Positions 38,453 through 48,290 of a DNA stretch of 49,997 nucleotides are shown one piece after another. How positions within the stretch are numbered: position 1 is the stretch's first letter; each line of letters opens with the position of its first letter. The translations under genes were made by a program, and so were the position numbers. The notes under the pieces are model-generated. The model searched no databases. It saw only the letters and a list, made by a program, of their open reading frames with translations, and was not told the DNA's origin. Source of the DNA: Campylobacteraceae bacterium (GTDB taxonomy: Bacteria; Campylobacterota; Campylobacteria; Campylobacterales; Arcobacteraceae); contig JABSOL010000004.1 of assembly GCA_013215985.1 (NCBI GenBank), positions 1 to 49,997 on the forward strand. Direction: 5' to 3'.

Positions 38453-38823
38453 GAACTTGATATAAAGTTATCAATATTACTAAAGAACTGTACAATGAAA
38501 ATATTAAAGAGAAGTATAGATTTCAATAAAATAAAGAAGATAAGTATATGAAGAATAAACAAAAAAATTAATACATCACATATCGTTAATAACTTCATGA
38601 CTATTAGATATAAAATAATAATTACTTTTCAAATAAAAAGACATTATATATCAAAACCCCTTCTCTGCTAAGGCACTATCATTTACCTCATCTATAAATT
38701 TATCATTAGAAGAAATAAACAATACAATTAAAACAATAAATATATTATTTTATCAAGAATATTGTTATTTTTATTTAATTTCATAATTATTAAAGGAATA
38801 GAATTATTTCCTAAAAAACCAAA

Positions 38824-38861
38824 ATGCAATGTATTTGCATAAAAGAATAGCATTATATAAT
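38824..38861 (+). promoter_or_regulatory. TTGCA tandem box 4 plus -10
   Basis: ATGCA-atgtat-TTGCA-taaaagaatag-CATTAT, TATAAT also at 38856. Confidence 0.6.
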
Positions 38862-38878
38862 TAGTGAAAGGATGTGAA

Positions 38879-40021
38879 ATGTATAAAATATTTGTAAGTG
38901 CATTGGTTTTTGATGAAGGTAAATCTGGTATTTCAAACTATATCGAAAACTGTGTGTACAATTTGGCTTTAAACAATGAAATATATTTGGCTATATTAAA
39001 AAGAGATATAAAAAACTATACAAGAACACATAAAAATATCCATTTTATTGTATATAATGATATATTAAAATATACTCCTTTTAATATATTCTTTCATTTT
39101 TTTATTTTACCTTTTCTAATATCCCGTAAATATGATTTCATTTTTTTACCAGCAGCGAATAGAAGATTAATGATATATTACCCTTTATATACAATTGCCA
39201 CCTTTCATGATTTATCACAATTTTATATCAAAGAAAAATATGATTGTTTTAGGATCTTCTATATAAAGTATTTTATTCCTTTTTTTTTAAGAGGTATCAA
39301 TAAAATACTTGCAGTAAGTAATAATACAAAAAAAGATATGTTGAAGTATTTAAATATATGTGAAGAAAATATAATAGTCAATCCAAATGGATTTGACAAA
39401 TCTTTATATGTTCATAATAAAAAAAAGACATCAAAAAAAAATAAGTTTAATCTTTCAGTTAAGTATATTTTATATATATCTAGAATTGAACATCCTGGTA
39501 AAAACCACATCAACCTCATAAAAGCTTACGAATGTCTACCTTTAAGTGTCAAAGAATCATACGATTTAGTCTTAGTGGGCTCTGATTGTCAAAATGCTAG
39601 ATTTGTTCATGAATACGTTTTTAAGTCCAAAGATAAAACGCATATAAAATTCTTAGGTTTTGTAAAGAATGAAGATATGCCTCTTCTTTTTTCAAGTGCC
39701 CAATTATTTGTGTTCCCTTCCCTTTACGAAGGATTTGGAATTCCTTTAGTTGAAGCGATGGCAATGAATGTACCTGTTATATGTGCTTCGAATTCATCAT
39801 TAATAGAAATAGGAAAGAATGTTTGTGTTTTCTTTAATGAATATGATGCATTAAACATCAAAGACTCAATACTGAAGGTTATTTATGATGAAGAGTTGCA
39901 AACAGAAATGAAAAAAGCTGGATTACAACGAGCTAAACGATATGATTGGAGATATCATGCAGAAAAAATCATTAAGATTTATGAAAAAAATAAATTTTTA
40001 CAATATTCAAAAACGCTTTAG
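38879..40021 (+). CDS. Glycosyltransferase family 4
   Basis: FLPAANRRLMIYYPLYTIATFHDLS, VFPSLYEGFGIPLVEAMAMNVPVICASNSSLIEI. Confidence 0.9.
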   Translation: MYKIFVSALVFDEGKSGISNYIENCVYNLALNNEIYLAILKRDIKNYTRTHKNIHFIVYNDILKYTPFNIFFHFFILPFLISRKYDFIFLPAANRRLMIYYPLYTIATFHDLSQFYIKEKYDCFRIFYIKYFIPFFLRGINKILAVSNNTKKDMLKYLNICEENIIVNPNGFDKSLYVHNKKKTSKKNKFNLSVKYILYISRIEHPGKNHINLIKAYECLPLSVKESYDLVLVGSDCQNARFVHEYVFKSKDKTHIKFLGFVKNEDMPLLFSSAQLFVFPSLYEGFGIPLVEAMAMNVPVICASNSSLIEIGKNVCVFFNEYDALNIKDSILKVIYDEELQTEMKKAGLQRAKRYDWRYHAEKIIKIYEKNKFLQYSKTL

Positions 40022-41882
40022 TGAATATATCTTGTCTATAATCATTTTAAGTTTTGGACTTTTGTTGTTTTTTTATTATCTAATTAAAAACAAAGTAGTT
40101 TTAAAAAAAAATGTTTTTAAAAGCATTGTTATAAATAAAAAGAAAAAACTATATATATATAATACAGAGATTCTTTTTTTTAGAAATGTTCCTCTCTTTT
40201 ATTATATATTAAAAGGTGATATTTCACTTATAGGATTAGCTAACTGTGAAAAGAAATCTTCTTATGCAACAAATCAAAATAAAATAGGACTTTGTAGTCT
40301 TTGGTTTATACGTAAGAACAATAAAATTCCAAATACATCAATATATAAATGTAACAAGGAGTATTTGGATAATAAGAGTTTTTTTTATGATTTTAAGATA
40401 CTTATTAAATCATTTATTTCTCTTTTGTATTATAAAAAACTAAATAATTACAGTGCTAAAATAAAATTATTTGATATCGAATTTGATAATTTAACAAGAA
40501 ATGAGATATTAAAAAACATAAAAACTTTAGTAGACAAACAATTGAAAAAAACTGTCTATTTTATCAATGCAGATTGTTTAAACAAAAGTCAAAACGAACC
40601 AGTATATAAACATGTATTACAAAAAGGTGATTATATATTAGCTGAAGGCAGTGGAATTAATATTGCATGTAATATCTTAAATAATCCTTTAAAAGAAAAT
40701 CTGAATGGAACAGATTTATTCCCATATATCTGCTCTCTTGCTCAAAAACAATCTTATAAAATATATCTTTATGGTGCAAAAGAAGGTATTGCAAAAAGAA
40801 CAAAAAATGAATTGTTAAAAAAATACAAAAGATTACAAATTGTTGGAGTCCATCATGGTTACGTTAAAACTCAAGATATCCCCAAATTAATACAAGAGAT
40901 AAACCAATCAAGAGCTGATATTCTATTTGTAGCTTTAGGATCCGCTATACAAGAGCTCTTTATAGAAAAATACAAAAAACATATTAATGTAAAACTATTT
41001 TTGGGAGTGGGAGGTTTGTTCGATTTTTATTCAAAATCTATAAAAAGAGCTCCACTTTTTATACGAGAGATTGGTTTTGAATGGACTTATCGAATGTTAC
41101 AAGAACCACAAAGAATGTGGAAAAGATATATCATAGGAAACCCAAGGTTCTTATATAGTGTTTATCAATATAAGAAAAACTCAAATAAAAATATTTTGAT
41201 TGAAAATTATTTAGAAAATTATGATGAACATACTTTTGATTATAATTACAAAAGTTTCTTATGGAACTTTAAATTGAATTGTTCTTCTATTTTCAAAAGG
41301 TTAATGGACATTTTTATTTCAAGTGTGATGATAATTTTGTTTTTCCCTCTATTTTGTTTGCTTGGTTTAATTATAACAATTGAGTCAAAAGGTTCAGTAA
41401 TATTTTGCCAAAATAGAGTTGGATTAAAAGGTAAAATATTTAAAATGTATAAATTTAGATCAATGATTATACATGCATCTAGATTACAAGAAAAATTATT
41501 AAATAAAAACGAATCAAAAGATGGTGTACTTTTTAAAATAAAAGATGATCCAAGAATTACAAAAATCGGTAAATTTATAAGAAAAACAAGTATTGATGAA
41601 CTACCACAATTATTTAATGTGATAAAAGGTGAAATGAGTTTAGTAGGTCCAAGACCTCCTCTTGAGAGTGAAGTTGAACTATACAGTATTGAAGATAGAA
41701 AACGATTAGATATAAAACCAGGAATTACTTGTATTTGGCAAGTCAGTGGACGAAGTAACATACCATTTAAACAACAGGTTCTTATGGATAAAAAATATAT
41801 AAAAGAACATGGCTTTTTCTACGACATTATTATTTTACTTAAAACAATTCCGGCTATCTTATTTTCTAAAGGTTCCTATTAA
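39981..41882 (+). CDS. Tripartite protein: degenerate sugar transferase - WecG/TagA/CpsF (GT26) - intact UndP sugar phosphotransferase
   Basis: GT26 core (FINADCLNKSQN..LAEGSGINIAC..LNGTDLFPY..YGAKEGIAKR..GVGGLFDFYSKSIKRAP); C-terminal PGT (FKMYKFRSM, DELPQLFNVIKGEMSLVGPRPP); N-terminal LFYYILKGDISLIGL..KIGLCSLWF..FFYDFKILIKS parallels the C-terminal PGT; start uncertain. Confidence 0.8.
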   Translation: MKKINFYNIQKRFSEYILSIIILSFGLLLFFYYLIKNKVVLKKNVFKSIVINKKKKLYIYNTEILFFRNVPLFYYILKGDISLIGLANCEKKSSYATNQNKIGLCSLWFIRKNNKIPNTSIYKCNKEYLDNKSFFYDFKILIKSFISLLYYKKLNNYSAKIKLFDIEFDNLTRNEILKNIKTLVDKQLKKTVYFINADCLNKSQNEPVYKHVLQKGDYILAEGSGINIACNILNNPLKENLNGTDLFPYICSLAQKQSYKIYLYGAKEGIAKRTKNELLKKYKRLQIVGVHHGYVKTQDIPKLIQEINQSRADILFVALGSAIQELFIEKYKKHINVKLFLGVGGLFDFYSKSIKRAPLFIREIGFEWTYRMLQEPQRMWKRYIIGNPRFLYSVYQYKKNSNKNILIENYLENYDEHTFDYNYKSFLWNFKLNCSSIFKRLMDIFISSVMIILFFPLFCLLGLIITIESKGSVIFCQNRVGLKGKIFKMYKFRSMIIHASRLQEKLLNKNESKDGVLFKIKDDPRITKIGKFIRKTSIDELPQLFNVIKGEMSLVGPRPPLESEVELYSIEDRKRLDIKPGITCIWQVSGRSNIPFKQQVLMDKKYIKEHGFFYDIIILLKTIPAILFSKGSY

Positions 41883-41883
41883 T

Positions 41884-41916
41884 TTGCAAAGTTATTGCAA
41901 TTTGTTTGTTTATAAT
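41884..41916 (+). promoter_or_regulatory. TTGCA tandem box 5 plus -10
   Basis: TTGCA-aagtta-TTGCA-atttgtttgtt-TATAAT. Confidence 0.7.
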
Positions 41917-41938
41917 TAATAAAGAAAAAGGAGTTATT

Positions 41939-42316
41939 ATGTTTAGTATAAACTATGAAAATAGAGAACATATTACTATAGTTAGATTCAAAGGCAGTTT
42001 AACTTCAGAGAATATTAAACTGATAAAAAATGACTTGATTTCTAACAATAAAAATAGTAAAAATTATATTTTTGACTTTAAAAAACTTGAAGTAATTGAT
42101 TCTGCCGGACTTAGTTATATTATTAACTGTTTAAAAATAACAATGAAAAATAACACACAAATAAAAATATTGAACCTCATAAATCAACCTAAAATAGTTT
42201 TTGAAATAACAAGAGTTGACTCTTTGTTTGAAATTTATAACAATGAAAGAGAAGCCTTAAATAGTTTTAAAAATAAGGAGGAATCTAGTGAGAGCAATAA
42301 TACAAATAGGAAGTAA
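41939..42316 (+). CDS. STAS-domain anti-sigma factor antagonist (second copy)
   Basis: IFDFKKLEVIDSAGLSYIINCLK, conserved DSAG serine. Confidence 0.88.
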   Translation: MFSINYENREHITIVRFKGSLTSENIKLIKNDLISNNKNSKNYIFDFKKLEVIDSAGLSYIINCLKITMKNNTQIKILNLINQPKIVFEITRVDSLFEIYNNEREALNSFKNKEESSESNNTNRK

Positions 42317-43172
42317 AGAATATATAAAAAATGATTTAAACCTTATAGATGACATACTGTTTTTAAAAATATGCGGAAAAATGATGATTTCTTATTATTT
42401 TGATTTTTTATATCAACTTGGAGTTAAAGAAGTGTTTATTGCATCAAATAATCCTTGGATATGGAAAGATAAACTAAGTGATATAGATAAACTAAATTTT
42501 AAAATAAAATTCATAAAAAGCCCTAGCAGTAAAAAGAGTTATTCTTTAAACATACAGAACTTCAATAATGAAGATTTAATAATTATTGAGAATTTTGGTT
42601 TTATAAAAAATAATTTTAATCTTATAAATAATAGATTTTTTAAATCATCTCAAAACACTATTTTTAAAGATAATAGTTTTAAAATATTTTATATTCAAAA
42701 TCATCTTAAAAATATAGATATAAATTCTTTTAAACAGAAAACATTCTTACATCTAAAGGAAATGAATACAGTAGAAGATTATTTTTTTGTCTCAAATCTT
42801 ATTTTTAAAAATTTAAATGCTAAATATTTTTTATTAGGTTATAGCAATGAAAATGGAATTGTTATTGGCAAAAATGTTGAAATTGAAAGGGGATGCGAAC
42901 TTATTGCTCCTGTTATTATAATGGATAATGTAAAAGTTTGTAAAAACTCAAAAATAGGTCCCAATACCGTTTTAAACCCCAATGTTTTTATTGAATCAAA
43001 TTGTGAAATAACAAATTCTATTGTATATGACAATACCTATATAAATAAAAATTTAAAGTTTGAAGAAAAACTTATTTTATCTAATATGATAGTTGATAAA
43101 AATAACAAAAAAGTATATAATATTGACAAGAAGTTTGTTTCTGAGAATTTAATGAGCCTTTTAAGCTTGTGA
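42288..43172 (+). CDS. LbH-repeat, nucleotidyltransferase-like hypothetical protein
   Basis: C-terminal hexapeptide-type IGKNVEIERGCELIAPVIIMDNVKVCKNSKIGPNTVLNPNVFIE; N-terminal half lacks an obvious GxGxRxxP motif; GTG start. Confidence 0.6.
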   Translation: MRAIIQIGSKEYIKNDLNLIDDILFLKICGKMMISYYFDFLYQLGVKEVFIASNNPWIWKDKLSDIDKLNFKIKFIKSPSSKKSYSLNIQNFNNEDLIIIENFGFIKNNFNLINNRFFKSSQNTIFKDNSFKIFYIQNHLKNIDINSFKQKTFLHLKEMNTVEDYFFVSNLIFKNLNAKYFLLGYSNENGIVIGKNVEIERGCELIAPVIIMDNVKVCKNSKIGPNTVLNPNVFIESNCEITNSIVYDNTYINKNLKFEEKLILSNMIVDKNNKKVYNIDKKFVSENLMSLLSL

Positions 43173-43204
43173 ATTTAGTTAGTTTATTAATTATAGGATT
43201 TATT

Positions 43205-44617
43205 ATGGATTATAATATTTTGACAAAAAAAGAACTTATTACAGTAATCAAAGATTTACAAACACAATCTTATGACAAATCCCGAGATATTTTCATATCT
43301 AATATATCACATGATGTAAGAACCCTTTTAAATTCTATTTATGGACATACCCAAATTTTATCAAAAGATAAATTCTTAAATAATGGACATAAAGAACTTA
43401 TCGATAAAATTTTAGATGCCAGCTCTCATATGATAGATTTAATTAATGAAATTATAAATATTAGTAAAAATGTAGGAATTGGTAAATTAAACCTAAGTGA
43501 TTTCGAATTAAATACCCTTATATCTAATATCTATTCTATTTTTGAGTCTATTGCATCTTCTAAAAATATTAAAATAGTGCTTAATAATGAATTTGAGTCT
43601 GGATTTATAATAAAAAGTGACAAAAATAAACTCTTTTACATTCTCTTAAATATTGTTGGAAATGCAATAAAATTCACAGCAAAAGGCAGCGTGATTTTAA
43701 ATTGCAAAAAAAATGATAAAAATAGCGTTTTATTTGAAGTTATTGATACTGGAATAGGTATTGAAAAATCAATGCAAAAAGAAATATTTGATAATTATGT
43801 TAGAACACAAGAAAGTAATGATTATGAAGGTAATGGTTTAGGATTATCTATTGCAAATAAGAACTTACTAGCTCTTGGAAGTGAGTTAAAGATTAATTCA
43901 ATTAAAAATGTAGGAAGTAAATTTTCTTTTGTGATTAAATGTCAGAAATCTAAAGATAATTTTCTTTCCCTCAACGAAAATATTTTCGAACTTAAAGAAA
44001 TAAAAGCACTCAAAAAGAACAATGAACTTTTCATTTTAATAGGTAGAAAAATCGATAAAGAGAAGTCTATACTAGAAAGTTATTTAAGTTCTAAGAAAAT
44101 AAAATATGAAATATTTGACAAAAAAGATGAACTTTTAAATTATTTGAATAATAATAATAATAATGTTGACATGATTTTTTTAGATACAAACATGAGTAAT
44201 AAAAATTCAACAGATATTATAATACAGATACAAAAAATAAATTTAAAAATTCCGATTATCGCATTGACTGCATCAGTTATGAGTGAAGATTTAAAATTAA
44301 TAAGCCAAAACTTTACAAATTATATTATAAAACCCTATAGTTTCAGTGATATTGATCAGGCTTTAATCTTCTTTAGCGGTAAAGAATTTGAATTTGTAGA
44401 TAATGAAATAAAAGAAGACAAGAATAATCTTATAAATATTGCAAATACACAATTAAAATATGATATTCTTAAATATGCAAGACTGGGTCAATATAAAAAA
44501 TTATCCCAACTTATGGAACAAATAGATAACCAAAGATCTAAAGAAATATTAAAAGCATACCTCAATAACTATAATTTTGAAGAAATAATAAATAAAATTA
44601 AAGAAGCTGTATTATGA
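43205..44617 (+). CDS. Soluble hybrid histidine kinase (HisKA-HATPase-REC)
   Basis: FISNISHDVRTLLNSIYGHTQIL, NIVGNAIKFTAKG, DTGIGIE, GNGLGLSIA, REC-like VDMIFLDTNMS...YIIKPY. Confidence 0.85.
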   Translation: MDYNILTKKELITVIKDLQTQSYDKSRDIFISNISHDVRTLLNSIYGHTQILSKDKFLNNGHKELIDKILDASSHMIDLINEIINISKNVGIGKLNLSDFELNTLISNIYSIFESIASSKNIKIVLNNEFESGFIIKSDKNKLFYILLNIVGNAIKFTAKGSVILNCKKNDKNSVLFEVIDTGIGIEKSMQKEIFDNYVRTQESNDYEGNGLGLSIANKNLLALGSELKINSIKNVGSKFSFVIKCQKSKDNFLSLNENIFELKEIKALKKNNELFILIGRKIDKEKSILESYLSSKKIKYEIFDKKDELLNYLNNNNNNVDMIFLDTNMSNKNSTDIIIQIQKINLKIPIIALTASVMSEDLKLISQNFTNYIIKPYSFSDIDQALIFFSGKEFEFVDNEIKEDKNNLINIANTQLKYDILKYARLGQYKKLSQLMEQIDNQRSKEILKAYLNNYNFEEIINKIKEAVL

Positions 44618-45645
44618 AAAAAATATTAGATAAGAAAATACTTATTATTGATGATGTAAGTGAAAATATTAATGTATTACGACATATACTTGATACCCGT
44701 GGTTATGAGTTATACATGGCTAAAGATGGTTTAAAAGGTATTGAAATTGCAAAAAGTGTAAAACCAGACTTAATACTCTTGGATATCATGATGCCTGAAA
44801 TTGACGGTTATGAAACCTGCAAAAGATTAAAAAAAGATAAAAATTTAAAAGATATACCTGTTATATTTTTATCAGCATTGAGTAATATAGAAGATAAAGT
44901 TAAAGCTTTTGACGTAGGAGGCATTGATTATATTCCAAAACCTTTTAATGAAGAAGAAGTAATAATCAGAGTTAAAGCCCACCTGCAGACAAGTATGATT
45001 ATTACTTCTTTAAATAATCTGATTGAAAAATCATTTCACGAAATTTATACGCCTTTGAGTGTCATTCAAACTGGAATAGAAATGCAAATCTTGGAGTATG
45101 GCAGCAGTGAATATATTGAAAGTATTGAAGCAGCCATTATAAACTTGAATGTGGTTTCTGATGATATTTATTATGCTATTAAAAAAGAAATTAGTCCTTT
45201 TGATCCTAAATGGATAGAACTGGATTTATTTATAGAAACACAAATTAAATATTTTAAACCACTTGCAAAAACAAAAAATATTACATTTACATTTTATAAT
45301 GAAATAGAAAATCCAATGATTTATATAAATGATACAGAGTTAAAAAGATTGCTTTTAAATGTATTATCAAATGCCATTAAATATTCAAGCCCCAATACAA
45401 TTATTGAAATTGAAATTGAAAATATAAATAATAAAATAGTTTTTTCTATTCAAAACCAAGGTAGGATAATCAAAGAGAAGGATAAAATCTTTAAAAATAT
45501 GTTTCAGGAAAACTCAAATAATTTAGGTTTGGGCATTGGATTGGATATCGTTGATCAAATATGTAAAAAAAATAAAATTAAAGTAACTGTTAAGTCAATC
45601 AATCATTTTACAAAATTTAGCTTCACGTATAAAGAAGAAAAATGA
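44614..45645 (+). CDS. Response regulator-histidine kinase fusion (REC-HisKA-HATPase)
   Basis: DLILLDIMMPEIDGYE, YIPKPFNEEE, SFHEIYTPLSVIQTG, NVLSNAIKYSSP. Confidence 0.88.
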   Translation: MKKILDKKILIIDDVSENINVLRHILDTRGYELYMAKDGLKGIEIAKSVKPDLILLDIMMPEIDGYETCKRLKKDKNLKDIPVIFLSALSNIEDKVKAFDVGGIDYIPKPFNEEEVIIRVKAHLQTSMIITSLNNLIEKSFHEIYTPLSVIQTGIEMQILEYGSSEYIESIEAAIINLNVVSDDIYYAIKKEISPFDPKWIELDLFIETQIKYFKPLAKTKNITFTFYNEIENPMIYINDTELKRLLLNVLSNAIKYSSPNTIIEIEIENINNKIVFSIQNQGRIIKEKDKIFKNMFQENSNNLGLGIGLDIVDQICKKNKIKVTVKSINHFTKFSFTYKEEK

Positions 45646-46292
45646 AAATTTTATTACTTGAAGATGATTTTTTATTGAAAAAACATATTGAAAAATATTT
45701 TGTATTAAAAGGTCATGAGATAATTGGTTTTGATGATGGATTAGATATGTTGGACAATGTTAATCTTTATGAATTTGATTTCTTTATTTTTGATATTAAC
45801 GTTCCTAATATTGATGGTTTTGAAGTATTAGAATTTTTAAGAGAAAAAAAGATAAATTTTCCCGTTATCATGATAAGTGCTATGGTGGATATATCCAATG
45901 TTAAAAAAGCATATGCGCTTGGGTGCAGTGATTATTTAAAAAAACCATTTGAACTAGCTGAATTAGAATTAAGAATGGATGCCATAATAAAGAATTTTCA
46001 TTTTAAAGACTATATTGAATTTGAAAATGGTTATAAATACGATTTAATTGAAAAACAATTATTTAAAGATAAAGAAATAATTATATTATCAAAGAAACAG
46101 AATGAAATTTTGTATTTATTGATTAAAAATACAGGCAGAGTTTTATCCTTTGATACTATTGCTGATTTTATTTATGAGGACTCTTTTAAAGACATACACA
46201 CTATTTCTAGTCACATAAGAGACATTAGGAAACATATTGATTTTGAATTAATTAAAAATGTTCGTGGTGTTGGATATATAATAAAAAAGTAG
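45642..46292 (+). CDS. OmpR/PhoB-family response regulator
   Basis: REC DFFIFDINVPNIDGFE, KKPF; C-terminal wHTH HTISSHIRDIRKHIDFELIKNVRGVGYIIKK. Confidence 0.92.
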   Translation: MKILLLEDDFLLKKHIEKYFVLKGHEIIGFDDGLDMLDNVNLYEFDFFIFDINVPNIDGFEVLEFLREKKINFPVIMISAMVDISNVKKAYALGCSDYLKKPFELAELELRMDAIIKNFHFKDYIEFENGYKYDLIEKQLFKDKEIIILSKKQNEILYLLIKNTGRVLSFDTIADFIYEDSFKDIHTISSHIRDIRKHIDFELIKNVRGVGYIIKK

Positions 46293-46300
46293 GTAACAAA

Positions 46301-47422
46301 ATGAATCAATTATTCACAATTTTGCTAGTAGATGATATCGAACAAAACTTAGATGCATTATCTCTTATGATTTTAGATGAATTTGATGTTAAAATAGAAG
46401 TCTCAAAAAGTGCGCAAGATGCAATTGATAAACTAATGAAAAAAGATATCAATTTAATTCTAACAGATATACAAATGCCAGACATTGATGGTTTTGAATT
46501 TGCTGAATATTTAAAAGGCATTGAGAAAATAAGAGATATTCCAGTAATTTTCATTACTGGTATTTATGATACAGAAGAGTACCAACAAAAAGGCTACGAT
46601 TTAGGAGCTATAGAGTATATTACGAAACCAATTAATAATGCATTATTTACTTCAAAATTAAGGGTATATATCAAACTTTTTGAAGATAAAATAAATCAAG
46701 AAAACAAATTAAAAGAAAAAAATAAAATTATTATATACCAGTCTAAAATGGCTGCTATGGGTGAAATGATAAACGTAATTTCACATCAATTAAAACAACC
46801 CTTAAATATCCTATCTCTTTATTGTCAAGATATAAAAAGTTCTTTTGAATTGAATGAAATAAATAAAGAATTTATAAAAGATTTTGATAAAAACACAAAA
46901 AACCAAATTCGATTTTTAAGTAAAACCATTGATGATTTTAGAGATTTTTTTAACCCAAATAAAATGAAACAAGATTTTAGTATTCAAAATTCTGTTATTA
47001 AAATATTAAACTTAATAGAAAAGCAATTGACTCTCAATGAAATAAAAATAGTTATGGACATACAAGAAGAATATATTTATGGCACAGAATCAGAATTTGA
47101 ACAAGTCGTATTAAATCTAATTTCTAATGCACAAGATGCACTAATAGAAAATAAGATAGAGTATAAAGAAATCAAAATTAAAAGTTTGAAAAATGAGGAC
47201 AGCATTGAATTCTCAATTGAAGATAATGCAGGGGGAGTGCCAAATAGTTTAAAGGATAAAATATTCAATCCTTATTTTACAACAAAAGACAAAGGTACGG
47301 GAGTTGGGCTTTATATGGCAAAGCTTGTTATTGAATCAAGTTTTCGTTCACATTTAATATTACAAAATACTTTAAATGGGGCAAAATTTATAATAAATTT
47401 TTCAAACAAGAATTTAGAATAA
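46301..47422 (+). CDS. REC-histidine kinase fusion
   Basis: LILTDIQMPDIDGFE, EMINVISHQLKQPLNILSLYCQDI, NLISNAQDAL, DNAGGVP. Confidence 0.9.
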   Translation: MNQLFTILLVDDIEQNLDALSLMILDEFDVKIEVSKSAQDAIDKLMKKDINLILTDIQMPDIDGFEFAEYLKGIEKIRDIPVIFITGIYDTEEYQQKGYDLGAIEYITKPINNALFTSKLRVYIKLFEDKINQENKLKEKNKIIIYQSKMAAMGEMINVISHQLKQPLNILSLYCQDIKSSFELNEINKEFIKDFDKNTKNQIRFLSKTIDDFRDFFNPNKMKQDFSIQNSVIKILNLIEKQLTLNEIKIVMDIQEEYIYGTESEFEQVVLNLISNAQDALIENKIEYKEIKIKSLKNEDSIEFSIEDNAGGVPNSLKDKIFNPYFTTKDKGTGVGLYMAKLVIESSFRSHLILQNTLNGAKFIINFSNKNLE

Positions 47423-47546
47423 CTTACAAATAAAAAGATTAAATAATGTCAAAGGAACAATTAGTAAAAGAGAAGAAAATATAATATTACTACTAAAATA
47501 AATGTTTGTTATTAAAATAGTTAATAAAATTATAGAAGGATACCTT

Positions 47547-48290
47547 ATGAAAAAAATAGTTTTGACTGTCTTATTATTTTGCAGTGTTTTATTTGCTGCA
47601 AAAGATATTAATGTTTATACATATCATAATCATGCTCCGTTCATTATAGATAAAAAAACTGGCTTATCTTATGATTTAGTAAAGTTCTTAAATAATAATT
47701 CAAATGGTGCTTTTAATTTTAAGTTAAAAATAGTTCCAAGAAGTAGATTAAATTATAATTTAAAACCTTGGATACAAAAAGAGTGTGGAATTATAAAAGA
47801 CTGTAACTCAAACTGGTTAGTTTTATGGGTGAATCACAAATGGGGCTTTGGTAAAGATGCTCTCACAAACTTTTCATGGACTAAACTTTTTGAAGATTCT
47901 AATGCAATTATTTATTCTAAAATCAGAAAAATCAATTATAACAATCCAAAATCTCTTGTAGGAAAGAAACTAGCAGGCATAGCTGGGCACAGATATGTGG
48001 GTATTGATGAATTAGTAAAAGAAGGTAAAATCATAAGAATAGATGGAAATAGTGAAGAACTAAATTTACAAAAAGTATTATCCAATAGAGTGGATGTAAC
48101 CCTACTTCCAACTTCTTCTTTTAATTATTATTTAAATACGAATAAAGATTTAAAAAGTTTAGAAAAAGCAAAAGTATCTCACCAGATTTATATGAGAAAT
48201 ATTATGACAACAACACAAAATGTTGAATTAATAAGCTTTTTACAAAGTCTGAATTTTGAAGGAATTAATAAAGAACATGCAAAACAATAA
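47547..48290 (+). CDS. Periplasmic solute-binding (SBP_bac_3-like) protein
   Basis: Signal peptide MKKIVLTVLLFCSVLFAA; INVYTYHNHAPFIIDKKTGLSYDLVKFLN. Confidence 0.75.
   Translation: MKKIVLTVLLFCSVLFAAKDINVYTYHNHAPFIIDKKTGLSYDLVKFLNNNSNGAFNFKLKIVPRSRLNYNLKPWIQKECGIIKDCNSNWLVLWVNHKWGFGKDALTNFSWTKLFEDSNAIIYSKIRKINYNNPKSLVGKKLAGIAGHRYVGIDELVKEGKIIRIDGNSEELNLQKVLSNRVDVTLLPTSSFNYYLNTNKDLKSLEKAKVSHQIYMRNIMTTTQNVELISFLQSLNFEGINKEHAKQ

Noticed and set aside
38453-38823. Possible decayed gene in the 370-bp gap (SAKALSFTSSINLSLEEINNTIKTINILF...)
   Set aside because: Short frame loosely like an aminotransferase C-terminus; too little to support a pseudogene call
17875-41916. Sigma-54 (-24/-12) interpretation of the TTGCA pairs
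   Set aside because: TTGCA at the downstream half resembles a -12 element, but the upstream half lacks the GG of TGGCA and a -10-like hexamer follows in four of five; direct-repeat activator box fits better, though sigma-54 cannot be fully excluded
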